Position numbers and translations under genes: made by a program. Below are positions 8,253-17,186 of a stretch of 64,000 nt of DNA, one piece after another (the first letter of the stretch is position 1; each line of letters starts with the position of its first letter). The DNA comes from JAEUHZ01 sp964552795 (GTDB lineage: Bacteria; Planctomycetota; UBA1135; GCA-002686595). Below the pieces are notes generated by a model. That model ran no database searches. It saw only the letters and a program-made list of their open reading frames with translations, and was not told the DNA's origin. The stretch covers positions 7,653 through 71,652 of the forward strand of contig CAZKIO010000019.1 of NCBI GenBank assembly GCA_964552795.1, read 5' to 3'.

Positions 8253-9347
8253 TTGGACACCTCGCCCCTCCTCGAACTGCACCGCGCCGCTGGTGCGCAA
8301 CTGCGCGCCGATCCTCCGGCCGTCCTGACCTTCGGCGACGTCCCGGCCGAGTACGCGGCCGCCACCGAGGGTTGCGCGCTGTTCGACGCGACCATGCTGG
8401 GCGCGATCAAGGTCACGGGCGCGGATGCGCAGGACTTCCTGCACCGTATCACGGCCAACGAGGTGCGCAAGCTCGCGCCGGGCACCTGCGCGCGCAACCT
8501 GCTGCTCACCAGCAAGGGCAAGGTGCAGTTCCTGTTCGACGTGTTCCGCGAGGCGGACCGCGTGCGCCTCGCGATCCCCGCGATGCGCGCCAAGGCCCTG
8601 GCCGACGCGCTGGAGATGTACCACTTCAGCGAGAAGGTGGCCTTCGAGGTCGCCAACGACCGCACCGCGCCGCTCGAGCTGATCGGTCCGCGCGCTCCCG
8701 ACGTCGTGCGCGCGCTCAGCGGACTCGACGCGCTGCCGGCGCAATCCGCGTGGGTGGAGGCGCGCTGGCAGGACGCCCCGCTCGTCGTCGCCGCGCTGCC
8801 CGTCGCGGGTTCTGCGGGTTTCCGCCTGGATGCCGGCCCTGAACGCGTGTCCGCGCTGTGGCGCGCGCTGGTCGACGCCGGCGCGCGGCCCGCGGGGATC
8901 GTGGCGCGCGACATCCTGCGCGTCGAGGCCGTCGCGGCCGAGTGGGGCGCCGACATCGACGAGAACGTCTACCCGCAGGAAGCGCGCCTGGAGAGCGCGT
9001 TCAGCCTGACGAAGGGCTGCTACACGGGCCAGGAGGTGATCGCCAAGATCGACACCTACGGCGGGCTCAACAAGCGCCTCGTCGCGCTGCGCGTGTCGCA
9101 CGACGATCCCGTGCCGCGCGGGACGCGCCTCGCGCGCCTGGACGACGGCGAGTGGCGCGACCTCGGGATGGTGACGAGCTGGTCGTACTCGTTCGTGCTC
9201 GACACGGGCCTCGTGCTGGCGCACGTGAAGCGCCGCCACCAGAAGCCGGGCACCGAGTTCCGGCTCGGCGACGGCCCCGGCACCGCCACCGTCGTGCCCG
9301 CGCCGGTGCGCGCCGACGCGCTGGCGCTCAGCGGCGAATTCGAGTGA
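8253..9347 (+). CDS. ygfZ: YgfZ/GcvT-type folate-binding protein
   Basis: 364 residues, TTG start at 8253. The diagnostic motif KGCYTGQE is intact (K254-E261, catalytic Cys256), in the YgfZ rather than the aminomethyltransferase form. YgfZ proteins bind tetrahydrofolate and support Fe-S cluster enzymes and tRNA modification such as MiaB. The N-terminal part matches the GcvT fold (TGADAQDFLHRITAN). A TATGTT -10-like element lies at 8217-8222, 30 nt before the start, and no strong SD is seen. It stands alone, convergent with the DUF3108-like gene. Confidence 0.9.
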   Translation: MDTSPLLELHRAAGAQLRADPPAVLTFGDVPAEYAAATEGCALFDATMLGAIKVTGADAQDFLHRITANEVRKLAPGTCARNLLLTSKGKVQFLFDVFREADRVRLAIPAMRAKALADALEMYHFSEKVAFEVANDRTAPLELIGPRAPDVVRALSGLDALPAQSAWVEARWQDAPLVVAALPVAGSAGFRLDAGPERVSALWRALVDAGARPAGIVARDILRVEAVAAEWGADIDENVYPQEARLESAFSLTKGCYTGQEVIAKIDTYGGLNKRLVALRVSHDDPVPRGTRLARLDDGEWRDLGMVTSWSYSFVLDTGLVLAHVKRRHQKPGTEFRLGDGPGTATVVPAPVRADALALSGEFE

Positions 9348-9356
9348 GGCCCGGCC

Positions 9357-10385
9357 TCACTTGACGGGCTTGAAGCCCGGCGGCGTGCCCTTGTGCTTCT
9401 TGAGCTGCACGCTGATGTCGAGGTCGCCCACGAGCGGCACGGGGATCGGCAACTGCCCCTGGATGTAGACCGGCACGCCCGTGCGCGCGTCGAGGAAGAT
9501 GCGGATCGTGCCCTGCAGGCCGAACAGGCCCTTGAAGTTCTTGGACTCCTTCTCGTCCTCGTCCTCGCCCGCCTCCAGCGCCGTCGTGAGGTTCACCTGC
9601 CGGCATTCGAAGGTCCCCGCCGGCACGCTGCGCCGCGCGGTCGCGCCCTGCTTGACGGTCACGCGCCACACGCGCTGCTGATCGACGAGCGGGAAGCTCG
9701 TCTCGGGGATGCCCAGCTCGAGCATCGACCGCGCCACGTACACGGCGCTGAGCATGTCGACGGAGCCGTCGGGCACCTCGCGGCTGACCGGATCGCGCCA
9801 CACGCGGTGTTCGGCGCGCTTGCACTTCTTGCAGTGGAAGGGCTTGCCCCAGGCCCACACCGAATCGACGTAGTGCTCGCGGTTCTCGCAGCCGCCGCAG
9901 TGCCGGTTGGAACGGTACTCGGCCGTCAGCACGCCGTCGCGCAGTCCGAAGCGCAACTCGCGCTTCCTGTTCTCCGACCCGGTCTGCGTGTCCTTGTACA
10001 GGACGCGCGGCCAGTCCTGCGCGAGGTGGCTCGACTCGATCTCCTCGCGCAACGAGTAGCCCGCGTAGCCGCCGGTCGCGACGCTGCGGACCCACGTGCG
10101 CTCCTGCATCTCGAAGCGGCGTTCGGAGCCGCGCGCGTTGGGCAGCCCGCGCGGGATCCGCTCCAGGCCCGAGCTGAGCGCGACGTCGCCGACGTCCACG
10201 TCGCCCAGGATGCCCAGGTCGATGATCACGTCGAACTCGAGCTCCTCCGATCGCGGCACGAGCAGCGGCACGTGGCCTTCCCCGCGCTCGATGCGCAGCG
10301 CGTGCGCGGCGGCCTCCAGCACCGCCGGCGGCCGTTCGGCCGCGGGCGCCTGCGGCAGGAGGCCGAGTGCGATCGCGCAGAGCAT
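9357..10385 (-). CDS. DUF3108-like secreted protein with Cys4 insert
   Basis: 342 residues with a signal peptide (MLCAIALGLLPQAPA). The body has the beta-rich layout of DUF3108-type proteins, ending in a segment on an imposed force or conversion factor-like strand pattern (IRIFLDARTGVPVYI). Unusually, the middle carries a CGGC and a CKKC pair about 20 residues apart, a likely zinc ribbon. A Glu/Asp-rich loop (EAGEDEDEKESK) lies near the C-terminus. It starts 40 bases beyond the dehydrogenase stop on the same strand, so it may be cotranscribed. Assignment to DUF3108 is by appearance only; function unknown. Confidence 0.65.
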   Translation of the reverse strand: MLCAIALGLLPQAPAAERPPAVLEAAAHALRIERGEGHVPLLVPRSEELEFDVIIDLGILGDVDVGDVALSSGLERIPRGLPNARGSERRFEMQERTWVRSVATGGYAGYSLREEIESSHLAQDWPRVLYKDTQTGSENRKRELRFGLRDGVLTAEYRSNRHCGGCENREHYVDSVWAWGKPFHCKKCKRAEHRVWRDPVSREVPDGSVDMLSAVYVARSMLELGIPETSFPLVDQQRVWRVTVKQGATARRSVPAGTFECRQVNLTTALEAGEDEDEKESKNFKGLFGLQGTIRIFLDARTGVPVYIQGQLPIPVPLVGDLDISVQLKKHKGTPPGFKPVK

Positions 10386-10425
10386 CCCCCGATCCTGTCG
10401 AACGAAACGGCCCGTGGGAAGCCCG

Positions 10426-11478
10426 TTACCCGCGCCTTGCGCGGCTCTCCTCGATGCGATCCTCGGCCTCGTCGATCGCCACGCGCGCCGGCGAGCGCTC
10501 CTCGGCGCGCGCGCGCTCCAGGATCCGCGCGAGGACGCCGGCGATGCGCTCGCCGATCTCCGGGACCGGCAGGCGCCGCCCCTCCAGGCGGAACGTGGCG
10601 CCGCGGACCAGCGCTCCGGCGTTGATGACGACATCCGGCGCGAACAGGATGCCGCGCTCGTGCAGGCGGTCGCCGTGCGCGGCGCGGGTCAGCACGTTGT
10701 TGGCCCCCCCCGCGACGACGCGGCAGCGCAGGCGCGCGATCGAGAGGTCGTGCAGGATCCCGCCCAGGGCGCAGGGCGCGAAGACGTCGCAGGGCTGGTC
10801 GAACTCCGTGGCGGGGTCGATCAGCTCGAACCCGCCCGCGCGCGTCGCCGTCCGCGCGCGCTTTGCGTCGATCTCCGAGGCCCGCACGCGCGCGCCGGCC
10901 TCCGACAGCCGCCGCGCGAGGCCCAGCCCGACCTCGCCCAGGCCCTGGACGACGACCGTGCGCCGCGCCCAGTCGGCCTCGCCGTCGAGGTGGCGCAGCG
11001 CGGCCTCGATCCCGCGGAACACGCCCTCGACCGTGGAGTCGACGAGCTGTCCGGGACCCTCGGGCCCCGGATCGGTGACGTGTTCCGTTCGCGCGCGCAG
11101 GGCGCGCAGTTCGTCCTCCCCGGTGCCCACGTCGGGGCCGGCCTGCCAGCGGCCGCCGAGGCGTTCGAGCAGGTCGCCGATCGCGCGGTAGCCGCGGGCC
11201 GCGTCGACGTCGGGCCGGTCGAGCACGGTCATCTTGGCGCCGCCCGCCGCGAGGCCCGCCAGCGCGCACTTGTGGGTCATCGCGCGCGCCAGGCGCAGGC
11301 AGTCGAGGACGGCCTGGTCCTCGCTCGCGTAGGCCCACCGCCGGATGCCGCCGAACGCCGGACCCGAGCTGGTGTCGTGGATCGCGAGGAACGCGCGCAG
11401 ACCCGAACGGGCGTCGTGGAGCGCGATCACCTCCTCGAACCCCTCCCGGGCCATCGCATCCAGGATGTGGATCGCCAT
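10426..11478 (-). CDS. Leu/Glu/Phe/Val dehydrogenase family protein
   Basis: 350 residues, normal for leucine dehydrogenase. The substrate and catalytic lysines are present (K70 in MTHKCA; K82 in GGAKMTV), as is the catalytic Asp of PDVGT (D116). The NAD-binding fold shows GLGEVG (179-184) and an acidic residue at the end of the next strand (SEID), which favours NAD. The family oxidatively deaminates branched-chain or aromatic amino acids. In the set of dehydrogenases it is closest to leucine dehydrogenase, but substrate specificity is not proven. It is divergent from the HEAT lipoprotein over a shared -10-like palindrome (11520-11526). Confidence 0.88.
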   Translation of the reverse strand: MAIHILDAMAREGFEEVIALHDARSGLRAFLAIHDTSSGPAFGGIRRWAYASEDQAVLDCLRLARAMTHKCALAGLAAGGAKMTVLDRPDVDAARGYRAIGDLLERLGGRWQAGPDVGTGEDELRALRARTEHVTDPGPEGPGQLVDSTVEGVFRGIEAALRHLDGEADWARRTVVVQGLGEVGLGLARRLSEAGARVRASEIDAKRARTATRAGGFELIDPATEFDQPCDVFAPCALGGILHDLSIARLRCRVVAGGANNVLTRAAHGDRLHERGILFAPDVVINAGALVRGATFRLEGRRLPVPEIGERIAGVLARILERARAEERSPARVAIDEAEDRIEESRARRG

Positions 11479-11519
11479 GGCGGTGCCGCGCCGGTTTGGC
11501 CGCCGGCGGCGCAGCCCGC

Positions 11520-11526
11520 TACTCTA
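11520..11526. promoter_or_regulatory. Shared divergent -10-like TACTCTA
   Basis: It reads TACTCT on plus and TAGAGT on minus, so it can serve both the HEAT lipoprotein (ATG 11595) and the dehydrogenase (ATG 11478). Confidence 0.25.
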
Positions 11527-11594
11527 CGGCCCCGGTGGCGAGTTCCGCGAGCCGCGTGGAAGTCTGCGCGCGGGCCGTCGTCCGCCCCCTCCCC

Positions 11595-12530
11595 ATGCGA
11601 TCCCGCCACGCCCTCGTCCTGTCCACCCTCCTGCTCGGCGCCTGCGCCTCGACCTCGGCCGAGAAGACCCTGGCCCAGGAGAAGTCCGAGGCCGGCGCGC
11701 CCGAGCACCCGATCGCCGACATCGTCGAGAAGACGCGCAAGCCCGAGCCGATCGGCAAGCTCCTGGCGGACCTCGACCAGCAGATCCTGGCCTGGAACAA
11801 CCTGTTCCTCGCGGCGCAGAACGAGACCGACCGCGCCAAGGCCCGCAACCTCGAGAAGGCGATCATGTCCAGCGCCCACAACCGGCGCGGCGAGATCATC
11901 GAGCAGCTCGAGACCGGTCCGCTCAACAACCGCATCGTGGCCGCGGCCGCGCTGGGGTTCACGCGCGACGTCGAGGCACAGAGCCCGCTGCTCGCCGCCC
12001 TCGACGACACGAACCCGCAGATCGTATCCAGCGCGTTGCTGGGGCTGTGGCTGTTGGGCCGCGCCGACACGCCGCTCGACCGCATCGCGCATCTCCTGGT
12101 CGAGGGCGACACCGAGGACATCCGGACGAACGCGGCGCTGTGCATCTCGACGCTCGTGCGCGTCGGCGCGCGCGGCGAATCGGTGCTCCCCGCCCTGCGC
12201 ATGGCGCTCCTGGACCGTTCGGTCACCGTTCGGTCGCACACCTGCCTCGCGCTGGCGGAATTGGGCGACTCCGAATCGTTCCAGGCCATCGCCGACATGC
12301 TGCAAGAGGACACCATGCTGACCTCCGCGGCCAGCGCCCGCGCGGTCGCGCACCTGGGCGCGAAGGACGGCCGCCTGCGCGGCAAGGCGGCGCGCGCGCT
12401 GGTCACGGCTTGGACCAAGTCCAGCGAACCCTCGAAGTCCGCGCTGTTCCGGGCCATGGTCTCGCTGTCCGAGACCAACTACGGATCCAAGGAGGAGGAC
12501 TGGGTGCGGTGGGCCACGCGGCTGCCCTGA
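11595..12530 (+). CDS. HEAT-repeat lipoprotein
   Basis: 311 residues. The ATG at 11595 gives the lipoprotein signal MRSRHALVLSTLLLGACAS with the lipid-modified Cys in LLGAC; earlier in-frame starts would bury it. After a charged linker with a coiled-coil-like stretch (residues about 60-110), the protein is built of HEAT/armadillo-type helical pairs (AAALGFTRDVEAQSPLLAAL; LALAELGDSESFQAIADML). Such repeats mediate protein contacts and here would lie in the periplasm. Its last 22 bases overlap the next gene, indicating coupling. Confidence 0.78.
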   Translation: MRSRHALVLSTLLLGACASTSAEKTLAQEKSEAGAPEHPIADIVEKTRKPEPIGKLLADLDQQILAWNNLFLAAQNETDRAKARNLEKAIMSSAHNRRGEIIEQLETGPLNNRIVAAAALGFTRDVEAQSPLLAALDDTNPQIVSSALLGLWLLGRADTPLDRIAHLLVEGDTEDIRTNAALCISTLVRVGARGESVLPALRMALLDRSVTVRSHTCLALAELGDSESFQAIADMLQEDTMLTSAASARAVAHLGAKDGRLRGKAARALVTAWTKSSEPSKSALFRAMVSLSETNYGSKEEDWVRWATRLP

Positions 12531-13633
12531 CGATCGGCCTGTTCCTGGCGCAGGGGACCGACCCCGCGCCGGAGAAGCTCGAGGCGCTGGCGCCCCCGCC
12601 GGCCCGCGCGCCCATCGGCGCGCTCGCCGGGTTCGAGTCGCGCTCCACCATCGAGTTCGAGACCCAGCCCGGGCGGCCGCACGAACTGCGCGCCGCCTAC
12701 GTGTTTCCCGGGCGCACGCGCTGGTGGATCTCCTCTGGAGCGGGTGCCGACGCGGAACGGCGCCTGCGCTACCGCTACGGACGGCACGTGTTCGCGCTGG
12801 AGCCGCGGCGGACCGAGTCGGTCGAGTACGGCGCGGAGGACCGCGACGCCTTGCTGCGCGCGTTCGAGCTCCGGCAGGCGCTGTTCACATGGCCCGGCGA
12901 CCGCGAGTGGACGCAGGAGGACGCCGCGAGCACGCAGGCCGTCGGCGACCTGGGCCGGCTGCGCGCGAAGCTCGCCGTCGAGGAGCCCCGGCGTCCGGTC
13001 GAGCTGGCGCTGATCGCTCCCGACGGCACGGTCGCCGAGACGCTGCGCGCGATCACCTGGCGGAGGGAGGGAGAGCGCTTCTGGCCCGCCGCGTTCGAGC
13101 TGTGGAACGGCGAGACGCTCGTCTGGCGCGAGACGGTCGACGCCGTCGACGTCGAGACGCGCTACATCGACTCGTTCTTCGTCCCGCCCGACCGGCGCGG
13201 GGTCCAGGGTTCGGCGACCACGTCCACGCGCGCGCTCGACATCCCGCCCGTGTGCCTGCGGCGCGTGGCCCTGCCCGCCAACACGACGTGGGAGGCGGCG
13301 GTCGCGCGGCGCCGCGACCTGTACGCGGAGTGGAAGCACGCCGCGGAACACCCGCTCGAGAGCTGGGCCACCTTCGAACTCAAGCCGGACGGCTCGCCCG
13401 CCGCCGTGCTGCTGCGGATCGCGCGCGCCGCGCCCCGCCCTCCGGACGGATTCACGCTGCTGCCCGAGCGCACGGGCGTCGCGACCTCGGTCCGCGGCCT
13501 GGCGCAGGTGGACGGCAAGGTGGCGCACTTGCGCCGGTCGCTGCCCGCGGGGACGCGGGCCGGCGCGGCGTACGTGCGCTTCGCGCCGGATGCGGCGGAC
13601 GGCGACGTCGTGGTGGTCCTGCCCTGCGAGTGA
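12509..13633 (+). CDS. Hypothetical secreted protein
   Basis: 374 residues. The GTG at 12509 is preceded by GGAGGAGGA and gives a plausible export signal (MGHAAALTIGLFLAQG). No family is recognised. The body is beta-rich with alternating hydrophobic and charged residues, for example YVFPGRTRWWISS, and looks like an outer-membrane or periplasmic beta-sheet domain. It overlaps the HEAT lipoprotein by 22 bases, so the two products probably act together. Confidence 0.62.
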   Translation: MGHAAALTIGLFLAQGTDPAPEKLEALAPPPARAPIGALAGFESRSTIEFETQPGRPHELRAAYVFPGRTRWWISSGAGADAERRLRYRYGRHVFALEPRRTESVEYGAEDRDALLRAFELRQALFTWPGDREWTQEDAASTQAVGDLGRLRAKLAVEEPRRPVELALIAPDGTVAETLRAITWRREGERFWPAAFELWNGETLVWRETVDAVDVETRYIDSFFVPPDRRGVQGSATTSTRALDIPPVCLRRVALPANTTWEAAVARRRDLYAEWKHAAEHPLESWATFELKPDGSPAAVLLRIARAAPRPPDGFTLLPERTGVATSVRGLAQVDGKVAHLRRSLPAGTRAGAAYVRFAPDAADGDVVVVLPCE

Positions 13634-13696
13634 GCGCTCCCCGGGGGGCGCGGCGATCCGCCGCCGCCTGGGCCGGTGTGGGAGGCCCCGTCGATT

Positions 13697-13712
13697 GTCC
13701 TCCCAGGAGGAC
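13697..13712. promoter_or_regulatory. Perfect inverted repeat, possible operator
   Basis: GTCCTCC-CA-GGAGGAC lies 118 bases before the start at 13830. It could be an operator or a small hairpin in the leader. A TACCCT -10-like element follows about 40 bases downstream. Confidence 0.2.
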
Positions 13713-13829
13713 CGCGGTGCGCTCCATCCGTCGCGGATCGTGCGCCGGAGGTACCCTGGGGCCGTCGGCACCCCACTTGCAGAGCCCTCAGGTGCTCGAG
13801 GAATCGAGACCACCCCAGGAGCCCCCGCC

Positions 13830-15809
13830 ATGACGCGTATTTCCAGACTGCCCATCCTGCTCGGCCTCGTCGGCCTCGTCGCGTTCGCAGCCCACGCCGA
13901 GGCACAGCGCGGGAATCAGGGGCGACCCTCGGGCGGCGGACGGCCGTCGATCGGTTCCAGCGCGCGGCCTTCGGCCCCGTCGCGGCCCGCGGCGTCGATC
14001 TCGCGCTCCTCGGCGCCGTCGCGGCCGTCAGCGTCGTGGCAGCGCGGCAGCGCCGCGCCCGCCCAACGCCCGTCGGCACCCCCGCCGAGCGCGCGGCCGG
14101 CACCGCAACCCAGCGCGCCGGCGCCGCGCTACGAGGCGCCGCGCACTCCGCCGCCCGTCCGCAGCACGCCGGCTCCTGCGCCGCGCTACGAGGCGCCGCA
14201 GACGCCGCAGTACCGGCAGCCGGACGCGCCGCGCTACGAGCAACCGAGCACGCCGCGCTATGAGCAGCCGGCCGCGCCGCGCAGCACACAGCCGGTCGCG
14301 CGCACTCCCTACCGCGACGGCGGCTTCGAAACGGGCGGCCGTTCGGACGGCCCGGGTGCCGGCCGCCAGGCACAGCCCGGCAGCCCCGACCCCGCGCGCT
14401 TCGACCGCGCCGAGCCCACGCCGTACCTGCCGCGCGTGTGGCAGCCGGCGCCGGTCGTCGACCTGTCCGGCGCGATCCTGCCGCCGCGCACGCCGGTGCC
14501 GACCCTGTCCGGGTCGCGTTCCGGCAATCCGCCCGAGGGCGGGCTCGCCAGCGGCCGCCTGTCGCGCGCCGGGATCGAGGCGGGCCGCTCGCGTGCCTCG
14601 CTCCCGCAACCCGAGGTCACGCGCGATTCGCTGCGCGCGCGCTACGGCGTGCCCGCGGATGCCGCACCCGGCCGCGGTCTGCGCAGCGCCGACACCACGG
14701 GACCGGCCAACGGCCGCGTCCGCGGTATCGACGTCGACGGCGCGACGCGCACCCGCGGGTCGGACGCCGGCGGCCGTCGCAGCGCCGCGACGAAGCCCGG
14801 ACGCAGCGCGGAGCGCGTCGGTGCGAACGAGCTCGTCGGAACCACGGAGCGCCGCCTCGATGCCGCGGACCGCGAACAGCCCGGGACCGCGCGGCGCTTC
14901 CGCGAAACCGGCACGGCGATCCACCGCACCCTGTCGACGAGCACCGGGATCAGCGTCGGGGTCGGCGTCGGCTTCTACACCGGCTGGTTCTGCGATCCCT
15001 GGTCCTACGGGTACTGGGACAACTGCGGTCCCTACTGGAACACCTGCTGGTCCAGCCCGTGGTGGTGGTCCTGGTCCTGGTACTGGCCGTACGGCTCGTG
15101 CTGGTGGGGCGGCTGGAGATCGTGGCCGTACTACGGCTACTACGGCTCCTACTACGGCTACGGCTGGTGGTGCCCGCCGGCGGTCTACACGACGGTGATC
15201 TACCGCGACTACCAGCAGCCGGCCGTCACCTACGAGACTCCGGCGCCCGAGATCCAACCCGCGGTCCACGCCCAACCGGCCGCGGGCGCCGCGCCCCAGG
15301 CCGCGCCGGAGATCCGCGCGGCCAACGCCGCGACGGCCGACGAATGGCTCGCGGAGGGCGACCTGGCGTTCCGCGAAGGCCGCTACAGCGACGCGGTCCG
15401 CCACTACGCGCGAGCGGTCGAGTTCGCGCCCGAGCGCGGCGACTTGTGGCTGATCCTGTCCGACGCGCTGTTCGCCACAGGCGACTACCACTACGCGGCC
15501 TACGCGTTGCGCAAGTCGCTCGACCTGGACGGAACGCTGCTCGAGCCGCTCGTGGACAAGCACGACTGGTACGGCAACCCGGCCGAGTTCGACAAGCACA
15601 TCGCCTGGGCCGAGGCCTACCTGCGCGATCACGTGTTGGACGAGGACGCGCGCCTGGTGCTGGCGGCGAACTACCTGTTCTCGCAGCGCTGGTCGCAGGC
15701 CGTGGACTGCATGAGCAGCGCCTTCGGCGCAGCACTGCGCGAGACGAAGGCCGGGCGCCTCGTCCAGGAGCGTTCGCAGCGCGCGCTCGAAATCGCCACC
15801 GGCAGATGA
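13830..15809 (+). CDS. Pro/Arg-rich, Trp/Tyr-rich protein with C-terminal TPR
   Basis: 659 residues; ATG at 13830 with SD AGGAG 9 nt away. A signal peptide (LPILLGLVGLVAFAAHAEAQ) is followed by about 350 residues of disordered Ser/Pro/Arg/Ala sequence with repeats of the type APRYEAP and PRYEQP. Residues about 373-462 are extraordinarily rich in Trp, Tyr, Gly and Cys (for example WWWSWSWYWPYG). From about residue 500 a TPR pair follows (WLAEGDLAFREGRYSDAVRHY). The layout suggests an extended surface or periplasmic protein with a sticky aromatic segment and a protein-binding tail. Function unknown. Confidence 0.75.
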   Translation: MTRISRLPILLGLVGLVAFAAHAEAQRGNQGRPSGGGRPSIGSSARPSAPSRPAASISRSSAPSRPSASWQRGSAAPAQRPSAPPPSARPAPQPSAPAPRYEAPRTPPPVRSTPAPAPRYEAPQTPQYRQPDAPRYEQPSTPRYEQPAAPRSTQPVARTPYRDGGFETGGRSDGPGAGRQAQPGSPDPARFDRAEPTPYLPRVWQPAPVVDLSGAILPPRTPVPTLSGSRSGNPPEGGLASGRLSRAGIEAGRSRASLPQPEVTRDSLRARYGVPADAAPGRGLRSADTTGPANGRVRGIDVDGATRTRGSDAGGRRSAATKPGRSAERVGANELVGTTERRLDAADREQPGTARRFRETGTAIHRTLSTSTGISVGVGVGFYTGWFCDPWSYGYWDNCGPYWNTCWSSPWWWSWSWYWPYGSCWWGGWRSWPYYGYYGSYYGYGWWCPPAVYTTVIYRDYQQPAVTYETPAPEIQPAVHAQPAAGAAPQAAPEIRAANAATADEWLAEGDLAFREGRYSDAVRHYARAVEFAPERGDLWLILSDALFATGDYHYAAYALRKSLDLDGTLLEPLVDKHDWYGNPAEFDKHIAWAEAYLRDHVLDEDARLVLAANYLFSQRWSQAVDCMSSAFGAALRETKAGRLVQERSQRALEIATGR

Positions 15810-15847
15810 TCCCGGCGGCCGCGGCTCCCGGCCGCGTCGCCGCGAAC

Positions 15848-15879
15848 CCGCGCCGCGGCACGCGCGTGCCGCGGCGCGG
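15848..15879. terminator. 32-bp perfect palindrome, bidirectional terminator
   Basis: Fourteen-base arms with a 4-base centre, entirely GC-rich apart from the central A/T pair. It lies between the convergent ends of the TPR protein (15809) and the galactokinase-like gene (15893), where a two-way terminator is expected. No long T run follows, as is common in GC-rich genomes. Confidence 0.55.
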
Positions 15880-15892
15880 CCGTTTCAGGGGT

Positions 15893-17107
15893 TCACCCCA
15901 CGATCTCGCGCGGCCCGGCGTCGCCGCCGAAGAACGCCACGACCGGCTCGCGGCCGAACACGCGCCGGAAGCTCTCGCGCAGGCGCGCATCCAGGCCCTG
16001 CTCGGCGCCGCGTTCCAGCAACACGACCACGCAGCCTCCGAATCCCGCGCCGGTCAGCCGCGCGCCGTGGACGCCGGGGGCCGCGACCGCGCTCTCGACC
16101 AGCACGTCGAGTTCGGGGACCGAGACCTCGAAGTGCTCGCGCAGGGATTCGTGGGTGCGGACCATCTCGCGGCCGAACGCCGCCGCGTCCGCCCGCAGGA
16201 GCGCCGCGCGCGCCGCGAAGGTCCGCGCGACCTCGTGCACGACGTGGTGCGCGCGACGCGCGCAGACCGGATCGAGCCGCGCGCGGTGCTCGTCGAGCGT
16301 CTGGATGCGCACGTCGCGCAGGCAGCTCGCGCCGGGCTCGTGCGCGCGCAGGCCCTCGAACGCCGCGCGGCACTGCGCCACGCGCTCGTTGAACGCGCCC
16401 TGCGCCAGCTCGCGCCGGACCAGCGTGTCCGCCACCGCGATCGACAGCCGCCGGTGATCGAGCGGCAGGTACTCGTTCGTGCGGTCCTTGCAGTCGAGCC
16501 ACAGGAGCGCGCCTTCGCGCGCGAGGCCGACGGCATAGGGATCCATGATGCCGCACTGGACGCCGACGAAGCCGCGCTCCGCGCGCAGCGCAGCCTCGAC
16601 GATCTCGATGCGCGGCAGGCCCAGGCCCCAGACCGCGTCGAGCGCGAAGGCCGTGCCGACGCAGATCGAAGCCGAGGACGAGAGTCCCGCGCCGACGGGA
16701 AGGTTGCCGCCGAAGAGGATGTCCAGGCCCGTCCCCCCCAGACCTTGCGCCTCGGCCAGCGCGCGGATCTCGCGCAGCACGCCCAGCGGATAGTCCGCCC
16801 AGCGGCCGGCGCGTCCGGCCGGAAGCGCCGCGAGGTCCGCCTCGGCGTGCGTGCCGTCGAGCGTCGAGGCGAGGCGCACGCGGCCGTCGCTGCGCTCGCG
16901 CACCGCCAGGAAGGTCCCGCGGTCGATCGCGGTCGGCATCACGGGGCCGCCGTTGTAGTCCAGGTGCGCCCCCATGAGGTTCACGCGGCCCGGCGCGAAG
17001 AAGAGGCGCGCAGGCTGCCCGGCGCCGAAGCGCTCGGCGAACGCCGCGGCGTGGACCGCGAACAGCCCGGCCTCGTCGGCGGTGCGCGGCTCGGGCTGGA
17101 GGGACAT
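15893..17107 (-). CDS. Galactokinase-like GHMP kinase
   Basis: 404 residues. All three GHMP motifs are visible: motif 1 FFAPGRVNLMGAHLDYNGG, motif 2 GNLPVGAGLSSSAS and motif 3 LTGAGFGGCVVVLL. The catalytic Asp is kept in CGIMD. Two substitutions are notable: the GEH of the galactokinase signature is GAH here, and the Gln that usually follows CGIMD is Pro. Galactokinases phosphorylate galactose at C1 in the Leloir pathway, but these changes leave room for another sugar. A TATCCT element lies 8 nt before the ATG. It is divergent from the small lipoprotein at 17187. Confidence 0.85.
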   Translation of the reverse strand: MSLQPEPRTADEAGLFAVHAAAFAERFGAGQPARLFFAPGRVNLMGAHLDYNGGPVMPTAIDRGTFLAVRERSDGRVRLASTLDGTHAEADLAALPAGRAGRWADYPLGVLREIRALAEAQGLGGTGLDILFGGNLPVGAGLSSSASICVGTAFALDAVWGLGLPRIEIVEAALRAERGFVGVQCGIMDPYAVGLAREGALLWLDCKDRTNEYLPLDHRRLSIAVADTLVRRELAQGAFNERVAQCRAAFEGLRAHEPGASCLRDVRIQTLDEHRARLDPVCARRAHHVVHEVARTFAARAALLRADAAAFGREMVRTHESLREHFEVSVPELDVLVESAVAAPGVHGARLTGAGFGGCVVVLLERGAEQGLDARLRESFRRVFGREPVVAFFGGDAGPREIVG

Positions 17108-17115
17108 CGGCGGCG

Positions 17116-17121
17116 AGGATA
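17116..17121 (-). promoter_or_regulatory. -10-like TATCCT of the GHMP kinase gene
   Basis: It ends 8 nt before the ATG at 17107. The short distance implies a leaderless or nearly leaderless transcript. Confidence 0.35.
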
Positions 17122-17173
17122 GCGGCCCGGACGCGGCGCCGGGAGCGCGCTTTCGCGCCCTTGCGGCCTCTGC

Positions 17174-17179
17174 TAGGTT
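17174..17179 (+). promoter_or_regulatory. -10-like TAGGTT of the small lipoprotein
   Basis: TTTCGC at 17151-17156 is followed after 17 nt by TAGGTT, which ends 7 nt before the ATG at 17187. Transcription would begin at or near the A of the ATG. Confidence 0.4.
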
Positions 17180-17186
17180 GCGGCGC

